A stretch of DNA of 63,421 bases from Gammaproteobacteria bacterium (GCA_013289415.1 JABDAB010000004.1:29840-93260), one strand, 5' to 3'. Counted from the first letter of the stretch, positions 1 through 9,994 are shown. A program made the numbers and translations. The notes: generated by a model not told the origin, from the letters alone.

Positions 1-933
1 AATAATTTTTTGTTGGATTGCTTTAACTTCAGCAAGGGTAAGTCCCGTAACTTTCACGATAAAAACTGGATCACAGTCTTCAGCAAGCATGTTCCTGGCC
101 GTTTCGAGCTTGCCTTCGAGTTTGCCCTTAAGTTCGCCCTTAAGTTCGCCTTCAGCTTTCCAAATTTGTGCCAAGCTCATAATATTCTCCCCTGTTTCAT
201 TCGAAAGGTTTTCATGGATTAATTCAATGAATGCGTTATGATCATTTAATGTCGATTCATTTATTACATATTGTAGCACAATACCAAGGTATTCACGTCC
301 TTCGTTTTGGTCAAGTTTTTGCATTATAGCTTTAATATTTTGTAGATGTACTAACCTATCATGAGCATAAATATGTTTTAAAACAAATTCCATGATCCCG
401 GACCAAGTGTTTTTTTTAATCACCTCATCGTCGATTTTCCCCAGATCCAGTAATTGAAATGGCTTTAAAAAGTAGCTGTCGACTAATCGCATTGGTGCAT
501 CGACCAAGTCGTTGATATCGTTGGAATGGCGGAATGGACGTTTACCATGGTAGACGACCAATGGATAAACAAGCGGAATTTTAGTTGTTTTATGTTGTCT
601 GAGGTGTTGGTCAATGGCTTGAACAGTGTATTGCAATACACGAAAGGCCATCAATGGATCCGGGCTGGATTGATGTTCCAACAGCAGATAAATGTATGCT
701 TCGTGATTTGCTATGCGGGTTTTGAACAGTACATCCACCGTGGATTCACGACGAACAGCATTGGCATTGGAACGAGGTTGTAGAACCAGTATATTGAAAT
801 CAACAAGAAGTTGTATATCAGCTGGTAGGTGAGTCATTAAAAACTCTCGAGCCACGTGTTTGTTTTCCATTGATTTGCGGAAAAATTGGTCATGAGGATT
901 GGTTATAATATCGCCCTTTTTGTTGTTGTCCAT
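1..933 (-). CDS. Rpn-family PD-(D/E)XK nuclease (recombination-promoting nuclease / putative transposase), cut by window edge
   Basis: The reverse strand is open from ATG at 933 to base 1, giving 311 codons with no stop, so the C-terminus lies outside the window. The protein starts MDNNKKGDI and has the Rpn core: HDQFFRKSM near residue 14, STVDVLFKT with Asp67, and LLLEHQSSPDP with Glu86-x-Gln88, a plausible PD-(D/E)XK catalytic set. The tail has charged repeats of the type GEL/KGE/KLE at about residues 258-275. Family proteins are metal-dependent DNA nucleases first described as putative transposases and later linked to phage defence. The tail is duplicated at 1149-1328. Family assignment is firm; cellular role is inferred. 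Confidence 0.88.
   Translation of the reverse strand, partial: MDNNKKGDIITNPHDQFFRKSMENKHVAREFLMTHLPADIQLLVDFNILVLQPRSNANAVRRESTVDVLFKTRIANHEAYIYLLLEHQSSPDPLMAFRVLQYTVQAIDQHLRQHKTTKIPLVYPLVVYHGKRPFRHSNDINDLVDAPMRLVDSYFLKPFQLLDLGKIDDEVIKKNTWSGIMEFVLKHIYAHDRLVHLQNIKAIMQKLDQNEGREYLGIVLQYVINESTLNDHNAFIELIHENLSNETGENIMSLAQIWKAEGELKGELKGKLEGKLETARNMLAEDCDPVFIVKVTGLTLAEVKAIQQKII
178..192 (-). promoter_or_regulatory. Internal ribosome binding site and ATG inside the Rpn gene
   Basis: Inside the Rpn reading frame, GGGGAG (187-192) lies six bases before an in-frame ATG (178-180, codon 252). Translation from here would give a short C-terminal protein beginning MSLAQIWKAEG. Internally translated C-terminal Rpn proteins that inhibit the full nuclease are known for the family. 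The site is seen; its use is inferred. Confidence 0.55.
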
Positions 934-1148
934 GTAAGGTCCTTGGTTGGTCTGCTTTGCTTAATAGAAATACATTCAAGCGGGTTGGAGTAAGCTGAAT
1001 GGATGTTTTTTACCGAGATCATGTGAATGGCACCTATCACATATCCAGATTAGCAATGGGATGGTATAACAATATGCTCTTGATTATCAATAATATTACC
1101 CAAGTGTCGAATCTTTAGGTCTAACACTCAGGACTTGTTCATGAGACA

Positions 1149-1328
1149 TCAAATAATTTTTTGTTGGATTGCTTTAACTTCAGCAAGGGTAAGTCCCGTA
1201 ACTTTCACGATAAAAACTGGATCACAGTCTTCAGCAAGCATGTTCCTGGCCGTTTCGAGCTTGCCCTTAAGTTCGCCTTCAGCTTTCCAAATTTGTGCCA
1301 AGCTCATAGTGTCGCATTGAATGCGCAT
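1149..1328 (-). CDS. Free-standing copy of the Rpn C-terminal domain (59 aa)
   Basis: A 60-codon reverse-strand reading frame runs from ATG at 1328 to TGA at 1149-1151. AGGAG lies eight bases upstream at 1337-1341. After a new seven-residue start (MRIQCDT) it is nearly identical to the C-terminus of the Rpn protein at 1-933, from MSLAQIWKAEG to KAIQQKII. It has one fewer set of charged repeats (EGELKGKLE against EGELKGELKGKLEGKLE). Its TGA probably also marks where the larger gene ends beyond the window. It may be an antitoxin-like inhibitor of the neighbour, or simply a truncated paralogue. The good Shine-Dalgarno and intact frame favour a gene. Confidence 0.6.
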   Translation of the reverse strand: MRIQCDTMSLAQIWKAEGELKGKLETARNMLAEDCDPVFIVKVTGLTLAEVKAIQQKII

Positions 1329-1747
1329 GGGTGTTGCTCCTTTATATATACATATATACCGAAAAATGCTCGGGAAGCGGGCGAATTTCTGGCGTTGGAC
1401 TTGCTGAATACCACTATATGAACATGTGGCTGTGATTAGTATATTCAGGTCACCCTAAAAATCAATCAATTTGTAACCATTTATTTCACTATCAAGAGTT
1501 GTTGGCCTGAAATTTGCACATTAGATCTTTTTTGTCTACACTCTGAATATGAGGACAATAAATAACGCATGGCGGTACAAAATGAATCACTATGAGCGCT
1601 CCTTTGTAGGAATCGAAAAATCAATCGACTCTGACCCGATTGGTTTTTACATTGATAAAAATCAATCTACTCTGACCCCATTGGTTTGGACCCCATTGGT
1701 TTTTACATTGATTTCCATAGATTTATTATCACATGGAGAACGCAGCC
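1329..1747. other. Gene-poor stretch
   Basis: About 420 bases lie between the short Rpn gene and the coiled-coil gene. The stretch holds the repeat at 1616-1714 and probably the promoter of the downstream gene, though no convincing -35/-10 pair was found. A reading frame from 1549 crosses the repeat (EKSIDSDPIGF), but it lacks a good ribosome site and overlaps the start of the next gene, so it is not called. Confidence 0.5.
1616..1714. repeat. REP-like repeat units (AATCAATCGACTCTGACCCC family)
   Basis: Three imperfect units lie in a row. AAAAATCAATCGACTCTGAC starts at 1616, AAAAATCAATCTACTCTGAC starts at 1657, and a partial unit GGACCCCATTGGTTTTTACA starts at 1688; the first two are 41 bases apart. 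A further diverged unit lies inside the coding sequence of the next gene at about 2391-2419. It resembles dispersed REP-type repeats, but the family is not identified. Confidence 0.6.
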
Positions 1748-4700
1748 ATGCCTATTGAGAAAAAATATCAGAATTTTGTTTTTGAAAGCCCGGAGGAGTT
1801 ATTAAACAAAATTTACTTAGAGATACAACAACGCTATGACGCTCATAGAGATTTGGAAGGAAACGTTCGATCCTCGTTGGATGGCGTTCATTCAGCTCAT
1901 GAAGATAATAAAAAGTATTTCATAAAAATAGCGAAAGAAATAGCGAAAGAAACAGTGAAAAAAATAATGGGACCTCTAACTTTGAAAAAAAATGAGGATT
2001 CTACATACACGCTTTTCTTGTATCTTCCACCAACTAAAGAGCAAATCGAGGATCTTTATGATAACAGTGAGAATTTTCATCCTACTATCCAACGCGATGG
2101 AACGAATAAGTTTGTGCAACGTTGTCTGGCTCGGGAACATTGGAAACAGTACGGTGTTATACGTATACAGGGCGATTTACAATCTATAGATAAAGAAATC
2201 AAGGAATTAAGAATCGATGATGGTAAATTGTATGACACGAAACAAAACCGATTAAAATATGTGCAAGATTTAAAAGAATGCTGGAAGGTAGAATATAACA
2301 AAAATAAAGATCAAGAAACTACTGTTACACAAGGTACTCACTCTAGAAATTATATGAACACGATAAATCAAAAACCAAAAACAACAGAAAAAAAATCAAT
2401 CGACTCTGCCCCCATTAATTTGCGTCCTTATGAAGAGGCAGCAAGCAAGCGATATTCTAAAAATCATATACCCACACATCAGATTGGAAAACTTCCGAAT
2501 GTAAATAAGTTAAGGATAAACTTAGTTGATTCAACAACTAAAGGCCAATCCAACGAACAAGATCCTATTGACAAGGTTATAACTGCATTACGAAAAATTA
2601 TACCGGATGATCCAAGTATAAAAAAAGAACATTTAATGGATAAGGAACAAATACTTGAGGGACTATATGGTGAGCTACGTAGCCTTATACATGAACATGA
2701 AAATACAGCGCAAAACTTAGAAAAGCAAATAACTCAACTAAAGGATGATTCAGCTAAGTATGCAGACGTTAGGATAGACGCGGACATAGGTCTGACAGCC
2801 TTATCTAAGCACACAACAGCTAAAGAATTAGAAATATCAGCACTAATAAATCGTCATAATGAAGAAATTAAGACGATGAAAGAATTAACTGGTCAAATAA
2901 ATAGTCTAGGGCTCGAGAACACTAACTTCAGTAAAGAAATTAACGATCTTAAAGAGACTATTACACGTATTAACGAAAAAAACGCTTCTTTTGAGAGTGA
3001 GTATGTCGTTCTAAAAGACACGATTCAGAATCAGTCAGCAGATTTGGAAAAGGCTAGGAGTCAAATTGCTGAAATCAAAGATCACAATAAAGTGATCGAA
3101 GAGCACAATGAAAGGTTAGTGAAGGAGGCAAAAATTCATTATCAAGATTGGAATTCTCAGCATGACAATATTAAAAAAATACGGAAAGAGGTAGAAGAAA
3201 AAAACACAGCACTGCAAGTTCAACCAGTTATAACGGAACAGATTAAAGGCAAGCTGGATTCCACGGAAAAATCTTTAATTGAAGAGCAGAAAAAGTCAGC
3301 TGAATTGAATAATAAAATAAACAGTCTTACATCACAGCTTTCGGCGGCCACGAGCGCTAACAATGATCTGGCTGCGCTGAATGTTGAACTTGACCATATT
3401 CGAACAGAAAAGAACAAAAGTGACTTAACCATTGAAAAACTGAAGACCGAATTTACAGATATAGAGAAACATCTAATCTTAAGAAATCAAGAGGTCGTGG
3501 AGACAAAGACTAATCTGGATAAACTGAGTAAAGAAATTGAAAGTTTGAAGACAGAAGGCTTGATAAAGGACGAAACCAGTGCTCAAGTTAAGCGTGACAA
3601 TCTTGAGCTGATCGAGCAAATAAGTATAGTGAATGCAAGAGTGGAAGAGCAGTATGAGCGGGTGAGGAAATTGGAGCTGCAAACTTTTGGACTGCAGGAC
3701 ATTGACGGCCTTATCGAGAAATTAGCGTTATTTATAGAGCCAACGCTTAATCTTCAAGATGTACGGGGGGAGTTGAGTGATGTGGAGATGAACACTAGCA
3801 AGAAGATAGTGGTGCTCTCTAATTTATGTAATACCTTAACCAAGAATACAGATGACAATGCTATAGAAGTGAAGCGATTAAATGATGAAATAAGAAAAAA
3901 TACAGAAGAAAATGAAAAAAAATCTACAGAGATAATTGCTCTAAGAACTGATAGTGATCAGTCTAAACTTACTAAACTTAAATTATTTGAATTGGAAGAA
4001 CAAATTAAGCTGGAGACTGATAAAAACAATGTTGCACAAAAAACCAATGTTCAACAGGAAGAACTTATAAGTGAATTAGAAGATAATCTGGTTGTAACAC
4101 AGTCAAAAATAACTGAATTAGAAAGTGAAATACTTAAAGCAGTAAAAAGTGCTTCACAACAAACTATACAGGCTGATAAAGAAATCAACAACTATCAAAA
4201 TAATATCAACGCTCTTCAAAAAATGATTGTTGCTAGTGAGACCCAAATTGCAACATTAATGAAAGAAAATGGCAAACTAACTAAAGAGTTAAAAGATCGT
4301 GAGAAAGTAAATAATAATGAGGGTTCCCAAATACAAAGCAAATATGAAGTGGAAATAGTTAATTTGAAAGCACAACTAAAGGCATCTAAAGAGGTTGAAA
4401 AAAACAGTGATAATTTGAAAATAAAATCGGAATCATTAAGTGTTGATGTTGAAAAACTAAAACAACAATTGCAACTCGCTGAGGCAAAATTAGCTGAGGC
4501 AAAATTAATTGAGATGCAATTAAAAGCTATGGATGAGCAACGGGCGCAAGCGATAAATGAATTAATTGTTGTGCAAGACGCTCTTCGTGAAGCCGAGGAA
4601 AAATACGAGGGAGCTAATAAGAACGCTGAAGAAAGATACAAGGCACAGACAGATAGGCATAAAAAAAGCTTGGATGCAGCACACCAATCGTTTGAGACGC

Positions 4701-7700
4701 GTCTGTCAGAAATGGAGGCGGTTAACCGTGAAAATGAAGCGAAGTTGACAAAAATAGTAGAGGAGCTTACTGGTAAGACAAACACGCTGCAAGCACAACT
4801 CAACGTGGCTAATGTTGAAGTCGCGAAAGTCACGGATTTAACTAAGCAACTTGCTAAATTAAATGAACAACTGGAAGCTCAGGGAGATACGCTTACAACT
4901 ACCGAAACCAAACTGCAAACAACCACGAATGAATTGAATATGGTCAGCGAGGAGAAGGAAAACCTTCTTAAAGACGCCGCAATAAAAAATAAAGAACTTG
5001 AACAGGAAATACAAGGTCTTAAGGAAACGATGACGGCTGGCAGTAAAGAAGCAACCGACGCCGCAATACTCAAGGCACAGCGCACTCACGAAGCAGCCAT
5101 GCTCCCATTACAGGCTAGGTTAGCCGAAACTGATAAAAAATTAATCGATATCACGAGCAAGCACACCGAGCTTGAGACGACAGTGACAGAAAACAAACTC
5201 CAGGCACAAGGTCTGCAAACTGCTTTAGACAATATGAAGACTAGTTATGGAGAGCTGGAGAATAAATTGGAGGAAGCTGACCAACTAACTAGAAGTCAGT
5301 CGGATGAGAATACGGTCTTATTGAGTCAGGTAGAAAAATTAAAAAATGAATTTATGACAGCCGATAAAACCATTGCAACTCTGGGCCTTCAACTAAATGC
5401 TTCTATTAAATTGAATGATGAGCAGGCAGTTACAATCAACAAACTTGAATATGATAAAAATAATCTGTTATTGGAGGTCGGTTCATTAAAAGGCGTGACC
5501 GATAATTTAACCAGCAAACTGGACAAGGTTGCAGCCAACATAAATATCAAGAAAGACCAGGTTACTAATCTTGAGGGGCAGTTAGCCAACAGAGAGAAAG
5601 AACTGGCCAAAGCATCGGCTAAGATAACTGTTCTTGAGGGTCGCATTGAAAGAAAAGATACCACCGATACCACACGTATTACCGCGTTAGAGGAAAATCT
5701 TGCCAATGCTGTGCAGCAAAAAAAGGTTGGAGACGAAGCTATATTGTTGTTAACCGGTGAACTTAAAACAGAGAAAAATAAACACGGAAAGACTACAGTA
5801 CATGTTGCTGAATTAACGGCAAGCCTTGCGAAAGCTGAGGAGGAGAGTAAGACTGGACAAGCCGAAGTAGTTCGGTTAACCCGTGACCTTGAAACAGCGA
5901 ATGAACAATACAAAACTGCTATTTTGGCTGTCCAGAAGCAACGGGATGCCTCGCTTGAGGATCAACGCGTGCTGGTGAATGAGGTCAGTGGACTACAGGC
6001 TGCGCAAAGTGAAGTATTGTCACTTAAGGACAAGCTGGCATCCAGTCAGAACAGTCTGGCCAATGCTCATACGCAGATTGGGAGCATTCAGAAAGAATTG
6101 GGAGATATAACAAAAACAAACTTAACCCTGAGAGCGCGGGTGAAAAATAATGAGGGTCTCACCACCCAACTGAAAGACCAAATGACTCGGGCTGACCGTG
6201 AGCAGGATAAAGCATTACAGTTGAACAAAAAACTAAATGATACCATTAACCAGAATCGTTTATTGCAAGTCACCGTAACGACGCTGGAAAATAAAACTGA
6301 TGCGCTGTTGGCCCAAGTTGGGGATCTGAATACGCAAGTTTTAAGTACAAATCAGAAGTTGGAGCAAGTCACAGGTGAACTGGAACGTGCGCAGATAGAT
6401 ATAGCCTCAGAAAAGGGGCTCGTTACTGATCTTAAGAGTAAATTAGCTACTCAGGTGGAGGCAGCGGGTATTGCGGAAGCCCGAATGGAATCCCAAAGAC
6501 TGATGTATAACAAAGAAAAGTTAAGCGCTGTTGATTTAAAGAAGTATGAGACAGACACAGCTGGATTAAATAAGGAATTATTGGATGCGAAAAGTACTGT
6601 GTTGTCACTTAGCGAGAAGCTGACATCCAGTCATGACAATCTGGAGAGCATTCAGAATAAATTGGAAGGGATAAAAAATAAAAACGAAGAGTTGATTACC
6701 CAAGTGCAAGGTCAAGGTAACGATAACGATCTACTCACTAGCCAACTGAATGAGCAAAAGCATCTAGCTGAGATTGCGGGGAATGAAGCGAAAGTGCTTG
6801 TTGACCAACTAAAAGCTGCCCAAGAGCAGAATAGTCAATTACAGGACCAAGTTAACACATTATCAACACAGCATAATGAAAAACTGGAAAAAGGTAATGA
6901 TGTACTGTCATTGCAAGTAAAGGATTTAAGTGATCAACTGAGTAAAGCTTCAATTGACATAAAGAGCAAGCAAGGCGAGTTGGGAGAGATTAATACTCAG
7001 TTAACCACTAGTACGGAAAAACTGACCGCGGCATTGACGAACATAAGCCGTCTTGAGGCTAGTATTGCTACAGAAAAAGCCAGCCATGAAGTAAGTGTTA
7101 AAGTGTTAAAAGCGAGTCTTGCTGATGCTGAGCGGCAGCAGGCTGGGGGACAAAAAGCTATATTGCAGTTAACCCATGACCTTGATACAGAGAAGCAGAA
7201 AGACGGGGTAAGTGAAAGACGTGTTGCAGAATTAATGGCAAAACTTGAGGAAGCTGTGAAGCAGGGTGCTACTGGTCAAACCGATGTAACTCGGTTAACT
7301 AATGAACTTAAAACAGAGAATAGTCAGCACCAAACTGCTATTTCAGTCGTCAAAGCGGAACAGGATAAATTAACTCAGGGCCAACATATGCTCGAGACTC
7401 AGGTCCGTGAACTTCAGGCGTCGCTGGAAAACAAAACGAAGGAAAATTTAGATCTAGTAACAGACATGGTGGCTCTTCGCTCTACGATAACAACTTTAAA
7501 TGCTGAATTAGGAGCCTTAAGAGTGCCTAAAGACGCAGAAGCAGAAATTGAGCTTTTGCAGAAGAGCTTGCAGGAAGCCAATAACCTAATTGGTGTATTG
7601 AAATCAAGTCAAGAAAAAACAGGCATAATCAATCAAGTTGTAAATGAAGAAAAAGATAAAGATGCAATAATACTTGATCCGAACAAGCAATTAGATACGC

Positions 7701-8680
7701 TGCGAGCGCCATTAACAGCTGGAGCTGGGATAGCGCACCTAGAGAACAATTCACAATTGGACGCGTTAAGAGCTGTTAACGCAGGTATTAAGGCACAAAT
7801 CAAACCGTTAGAAGAGAAACCTGTAGCTAGTAAAATGCTTAACAAATCGTTAGAAGCACAACCAGAAGATACAAACAAAGCTGAAGCAAAGGCTACTCCT
7901 ACAACAACTCCTCAAGATATTTCAGCTAGAGTTCCGATTAAAAGTACCTTATTAAATCGTAACCTTGCTAGGCGATCATCCCCATCACCTATCAATAAAT
8001 GGGCAACGCTTCACGCAAAAGTTTATACCGACGAAGACGCGGCTGTAACAAAAGAGTTTCTAAATAAAATAGATTATAAAGTATTGGCCACAATTAATTG
8101 TCAGGTTACAACACTCAACGATGATCAATTAGCCTCATTAATGAATGAGGGGATAAAAGTAAAAACAAGTGGAGGCATGTACTTTACTTATATCGCTAAG
8201 GACGAGATACCCAAAGTCATTTTAACAAAAGAGGGCGCACAAAAAATAGATGGGGAAACCTCTGACTCACACGAAAAACGCTCGGCTAATTTATTAATGG
8301 AGGCGATAGAGAAAGTGCTCAGCAAAACCAATGTTGTCAATGTAAGGAATGCACCTCCATTAGAGGCTGCAATCGCTCACATATACATCGAGCATTTGAA
8401 AAAAATGGAGGGGCAAGAGGGCAAAAAACTCAATATTAACTCAACCATTTCTATTCCATGGGAGAACATAGATGTGGAAATACAAAATAAGGCACTGGGT
8501 ATATTTAAAGATATCGGAGGATTGGACATTACCGTGAAAAATTTGACGAGTAACCAACAAGGTACTTGGTATACACAGCATTTGGAGGTGCATGATCGTT
8601 CAAGTTCTCCAAATAGTATTGCAAATCCCTATGATGATGATAATAATGATGACCCTACCCTGACGATGAATTTGAATTGA
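1748..8680 (+). CDS. Giant coiled-coil protein (2310 aa), candidate secreted effector
   Basis: The ATG at 1748 is preferred over the one at 1733 because GGAGAA (1735-1740) lies seven bases before it. Residues 1 to about 190 and about 2080-2310 look globular. Nearly everything between is heptad-rich Lys/Glu/Leu/Gln coiled coil of the SMC/myosin-like type. The coiled coil has long internal duplications: LTGELKTEKNK and VVRLTRDLET near residue 1330 recur as LTHDLDTEKQK and VTRLTNELKT near residue 1803. There is no signal peptide or membrane segment. The last residues are acidic and polar (DDDNNDDPTLTMNLN). Large coiled-coil proteins of this kind are common among Legionella Dot/Icm substrates, so export to a host cell is a guess. 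No known family was recognised at either end. Confidence 0.8.
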   Translation: MPIEKKYQNFVFESPEELLNKIYLEIQQRYDAHRDLEGNVRSSLDGVHSAHEDNKKYFIKIAKEIAKETVKKIMGPLTLKKNEDSTYTLFLYLPPTKEQIEDLYDNSENFHPTIQRDGTNKFVQRCLAREHWKQYGVIRIQGDLQSIDKEIKELRIDDGKLYDTKQNRLKYVQDLKECWKVEYNKNKDQETTVTQGTHSRNYMNTINQKPKTTEKKSIDSAPINLRPYEEAASKRYSKNHIPTHQIGKLPNVNKLRINLVDSTTKGQSNEQDPIDKVITALRKIIPDDPSIKKEHLMDKEQILEGLYGELRSLIHEHENTAQNLEKQITQLKDDSAKYADVRIDADIGLTALSKHTTAKELEISALINRHNEEIKTMKELTGQINSLGLENTNFSKEINDLKETITRINEKNASFESEYVVLKDTIQNQSADLEKARSQIAEIKDHNKVIEEHNERLVKEAKIHYQDWNSQHDNIKKIRKEVEEKNTALQVQPVITEQIKGKLDSTEKSLIEEQKKSAELNNKINSLTSQLSAATSANNDLAALNVELDHIRTEKNKSDLTIEKLKTEFTDIEKHLILRNQEVVETKTNLDKLSKEIESLKTEGLIKDETSAQVKRDNLELIEQISIVNARVEEQYERVRKLELQTFGLQDIDGLIEKLALFIEPTLNLQDVRGELSDVEMNTSKKIVVLSNLCNTLTKNTDDNAIEVKRLNDEIRKNTEENEKKSTEIIALRTDSDQSKLTKLKLFELEEQIKLETDKNNVAQKTNVQQEELISELEDNLVVTQSKITELESEILKAVKSASQQTIQADKEINNYQNNINALQKMIVASETQIATLMKENGKLTKELKDREKVNNNEGSQIQSKYEVEIVNLKAQLKASKEVEKNSDNLKIKSESLSVDVEKLKQQLQLAEAKLAEAKLIEMQLKAMDEQRAQAINELIVVQDALREAEEKYEGANKNAEERYKAQTDRHKKSLDAAHQSFETRLSEMEAVNRENEAKLTKIVEELTGKTNTLQAQLNVANVEVAKVTDLTKQLAKLNEQLEAQGDTLTTTETKLQTTTNELNMVSEEKENLLKDAAIKNKELEQEIQGLKETMTAGSKEATDAAILKAQRTHEAAMLPLQARLAETDKKLIDITSKHTELETTVTENKLQAQGLQTALDNMKTSYGELENKLEEADQLTRSQSDENTVLLSQVEKLKNEFMTADKTIATLGLQLNASIKLNDEQAVTINKLEYDKNNLLLEVGSLKGVTDNLTSKLDKVAANINIKKDQVTNLEGQLANREKELAKASAKITVLEGRIERKDTTDTTRITALEENLANAVQQKKVGDEAILLLTGELKTEKNKHGKTTVHVAELTASLAKAEEESKTGQAEVVRLTRDLETANEQYKTAILAVQKQRDASLEDQRVLVNEVSGLQAAQSEVLSLKDKLASSQNSLANAHTQIGSIQKELGDITKTNLTLRARVKNNEGLTTQLKDQMTRADREQDKALQLNKKLNDTINQNRLLQVTVTTLENKTDALLAQVGDLNTQVLSTNQKLEQVTGELERAQIDIASEKGLVTDLKSKLATQVEAAGIAEARMESQRLMYNKEKLSAVDLKKYETDTAGLNKELLDAKSTVLSLSEKLTSSHDNLESIQNKLEGIKNKNEELITQVQGQGNDNDLLTSQLNEQKHLAEIAGNEAKVLVDQLKAAQEQNSQLQDQVNTLSTQHNEKLEKGNDVLSLQVKDLSDQLSKASIDIKSKQGELGEINTQLTTSTEKLTAALTNISRLEASIATEKASHEVSVKVLKASLADAERQQAGGQKAILQLTHDLDTEKQKDGVSERRVAELMAKLEEAVKQGATGQTDVTRLTNELKTENSQHQTAISVVKAEQDKLTQGQHMLETQVRELQASLENKTKENLDLVTDMVALRSTITTLNAELGALRVPKDAEAEIELLQKSLQEANNLIGVLKSSQEKTGIINQVVNEEKDKDAIILDPNKQLDTLRAPLTAGAGIAHLENNSQLDALRAVNAGIKAQIKPLEEKPVASKMLNKSLEAQPEDTNKAEAKATPTTTPQDISARVPIKSTLLNRNLARRSSPSPINKWATLHAKVYTDEDAAVTKEFLNKIDYKVLATINCQVTTLNDDQLASLMNEGIKVKTSGGMYFTYIAKDEIPKVILTKEGAQKIDGETSDSHEKRSANLLMEAIEKVLSKTNVVNVRNAPPLEAAIAHIYIEHLKKMEGQEGKKLNINSTISIPWENIDVEIQNKALGIFKDIGGLDITVKNLTSNQQGTWYTQHLEVHDRSSSPNSIANPYDDDNNDDPTLTMNLN

Positions 8681-8711
8681 GAGGGGAAAAATCTGAGAAG
8701 AGTTGTAAACA

Positions 8712-8801
8712 CTAGGGGCTGTTAACATTTGATCCCCCCGTCGCCGACGTCCCGCGCCTTGACCGCGGGACGTCGAGATCTGAATTGTCAACAGACCCTA
8801 G
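8712..8801. mobile_element. MITE with IS5-like ends (copy 1)
   Basis: A 90-bp element starts CTAGGGGCTGTTAACA and ends TGTCAACAGACCCTAG, so the ends form an inverted repeat within CTAG. The GC-rich core contains CGGGACGTCGAGATCTGAA. The same element, with a different left core, occurs at 26957-27045. CTAG-type insertion suggests mobilisation by an IS5-family transposase, which is inferred. It supplies the TAG stop of the ATPase gene at 8798-9994. Confidence 0.75.
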
Positions 8802-9994
8802 GGGGGCAAATCTATTGATGACGTTATTATACCTGCATTAGAAATAAAATTTCGCCAGGACAGAATATCTATGTTGTTAATTTTTCGAGTTATATCACCT
8901 CCGTAAATCAGCAAACTCCGCAGAGGGCAATCAGTAATGGTATTTTGCAGTTTTTGTAAGCCGGATAATTGCTCAACATTTATTGTCATCCCCGATTTAG
9001 CCTCGAATGCAAATAATTGATCGGATTTTTCAACAAGCAGATCAACTTCCAACCCACCGTGCTCTCTCCAATAATAAATAGGTGCGCGTTTGGCAACAGC
9101 ATAAAAAGCTTTGATCACTTCTGTTATGACAAATCCTTCAAAAATAGCGCCACGGCTCGCATGAATGGCTAAATGCTCAGGAGATTCAATTCCCAACAGA
9201 CGACTGACAATTGCCGTATCATAAAAATATAATTTACTCCGTTTGCTAAGCCTTTTTTTATAATTTTTGTAGAATGGTTGCAAGCGAAAAACGATATAGC
9301 TAGCCTCCAAAATACTTAACCAGTGCATCACATTAGTTTGAGACATACCCAAGGATGTAGCAATGTTGCTTGCATTGAATTCTTGCCCATGTTGTCCCGC
9401 GCAATATTTTAAAAATAATTGGAACTGTGATAAGTCACGTACATTAACAAGGCTTCTGACATCGCGTTCCAAATACGTCCTGATATAACTATCATACCAA
9501 ATTGTAGTAGGTATATGTTCATGATACGGACGGGGGTATGATCCATGATAAAGATATTCACACAGCGATAGGTCACGGCTGGTTTCATCTGATTTATATT
9601 CAGCGTAGGTTAATGGTAATAATTCAAGAAGTGCTGCACGGCCTGCCAGTGTTTGACTTATTTTTTCAGCGAGTAGAAAATTTTGTGACCCTGATAATAT
9701 TATTTTCCCAGGTTTTCCAATATCAACCATTTCTTGAATATATGAAAATAAAGCGGGATAGTTTTGTGCTTCGTCGATGATGAGGCCTTGGTCGGCAGAC
9801 GCTAACAGACCACGCGGATCGGCTTTTGCCATCATGAGTTGATCGGGTGACTCCAGACTAACATAGAGATAATTAGGAAAAGATTGCCTCAGCAGGGTCG
9901 TTTTCCCGCTTTGTCTGGGGCCGGTGAGTACCGTTACCGGAAAACTAGCGACCGCTTTTAATAAGCTATCCGTAAGTTGGCGGTTAAACATCAT
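8798..9994 (-). CDS. ATP-binding protein, AAA_14 plus DUF4143
   Basis: A 398-residue protein with Walker A LTGPRQSGKTTLLRQ near residues 20-34 and Walker B GLIIDEAQNY near residue 70, followed by a DUF4143-type C-terminal half ending in a restriction-nuclease-like segment (YWREHGGLEVDLLVEK, FAFEAKSG). This architecture is very common on bacterial and archaeal accessory DNA and is often linked to toxin-antitoxin or defence functions, but its job is not settled. The last codons and the TAG stop come from the border of the adjacent MITE. The gene lies between two copies of the sequence AGGGGGGCAAATCT (8800-8813 and 10090-10103). A perfect 35-bp palindrome stands about 50 bp upstream of its start. 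Confidence 0.85.
   Translation of the reverse strand: MMFNRQLTDSLLKAVASFPVTVLTGPRQSGKTTLLRQSFPNYLYVSLESPDQLMMAKADPRGLLASADQGLIIDEAQNYPALFSYIQEMVDIGKPGKIILSGSQNFLLAEKISQTLAGRAALLELLPLTYAEYKSDETSRDLSLCEYLYHGSYPRPYHEHIPTTIWYDSYIRTYLERDVRSLVNVRDLSQFQLFLKYCAGQHGQEFNASNIATSLGMSQTNVMHWLSILEASYIVFRLQPFYKNYKKRLSKRSKLYFYDTAIVSRLLGIESPEHLAIHASRGAIFEGFVITEVIKAFYAVAKRAPIYYWREHGGLEVDLLVEKSDQLFAFEAKSGMTINVEQLSGLQKLQNTITDCPLRSLLIYGGDITRKINNIDILSWRNFISNAGIITSSIDLPP

Noticed and set aside
1549..1758. 69-codon forward frame containing EKSIDSDPIGFY
   Set aside because: It runs through the REP-like repeats, has no good ribosome site and overlaps the start of the coiled-coil gene; better explained as repeat sequence.
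4216..4833. 205-codon reverse frame opposite the coiled-coil gene
   Set aside because: Ser/Phe/Cys-rich translation typical of the antisense of Lys/Glu-rich coiled-coil codons; no ribosome site.
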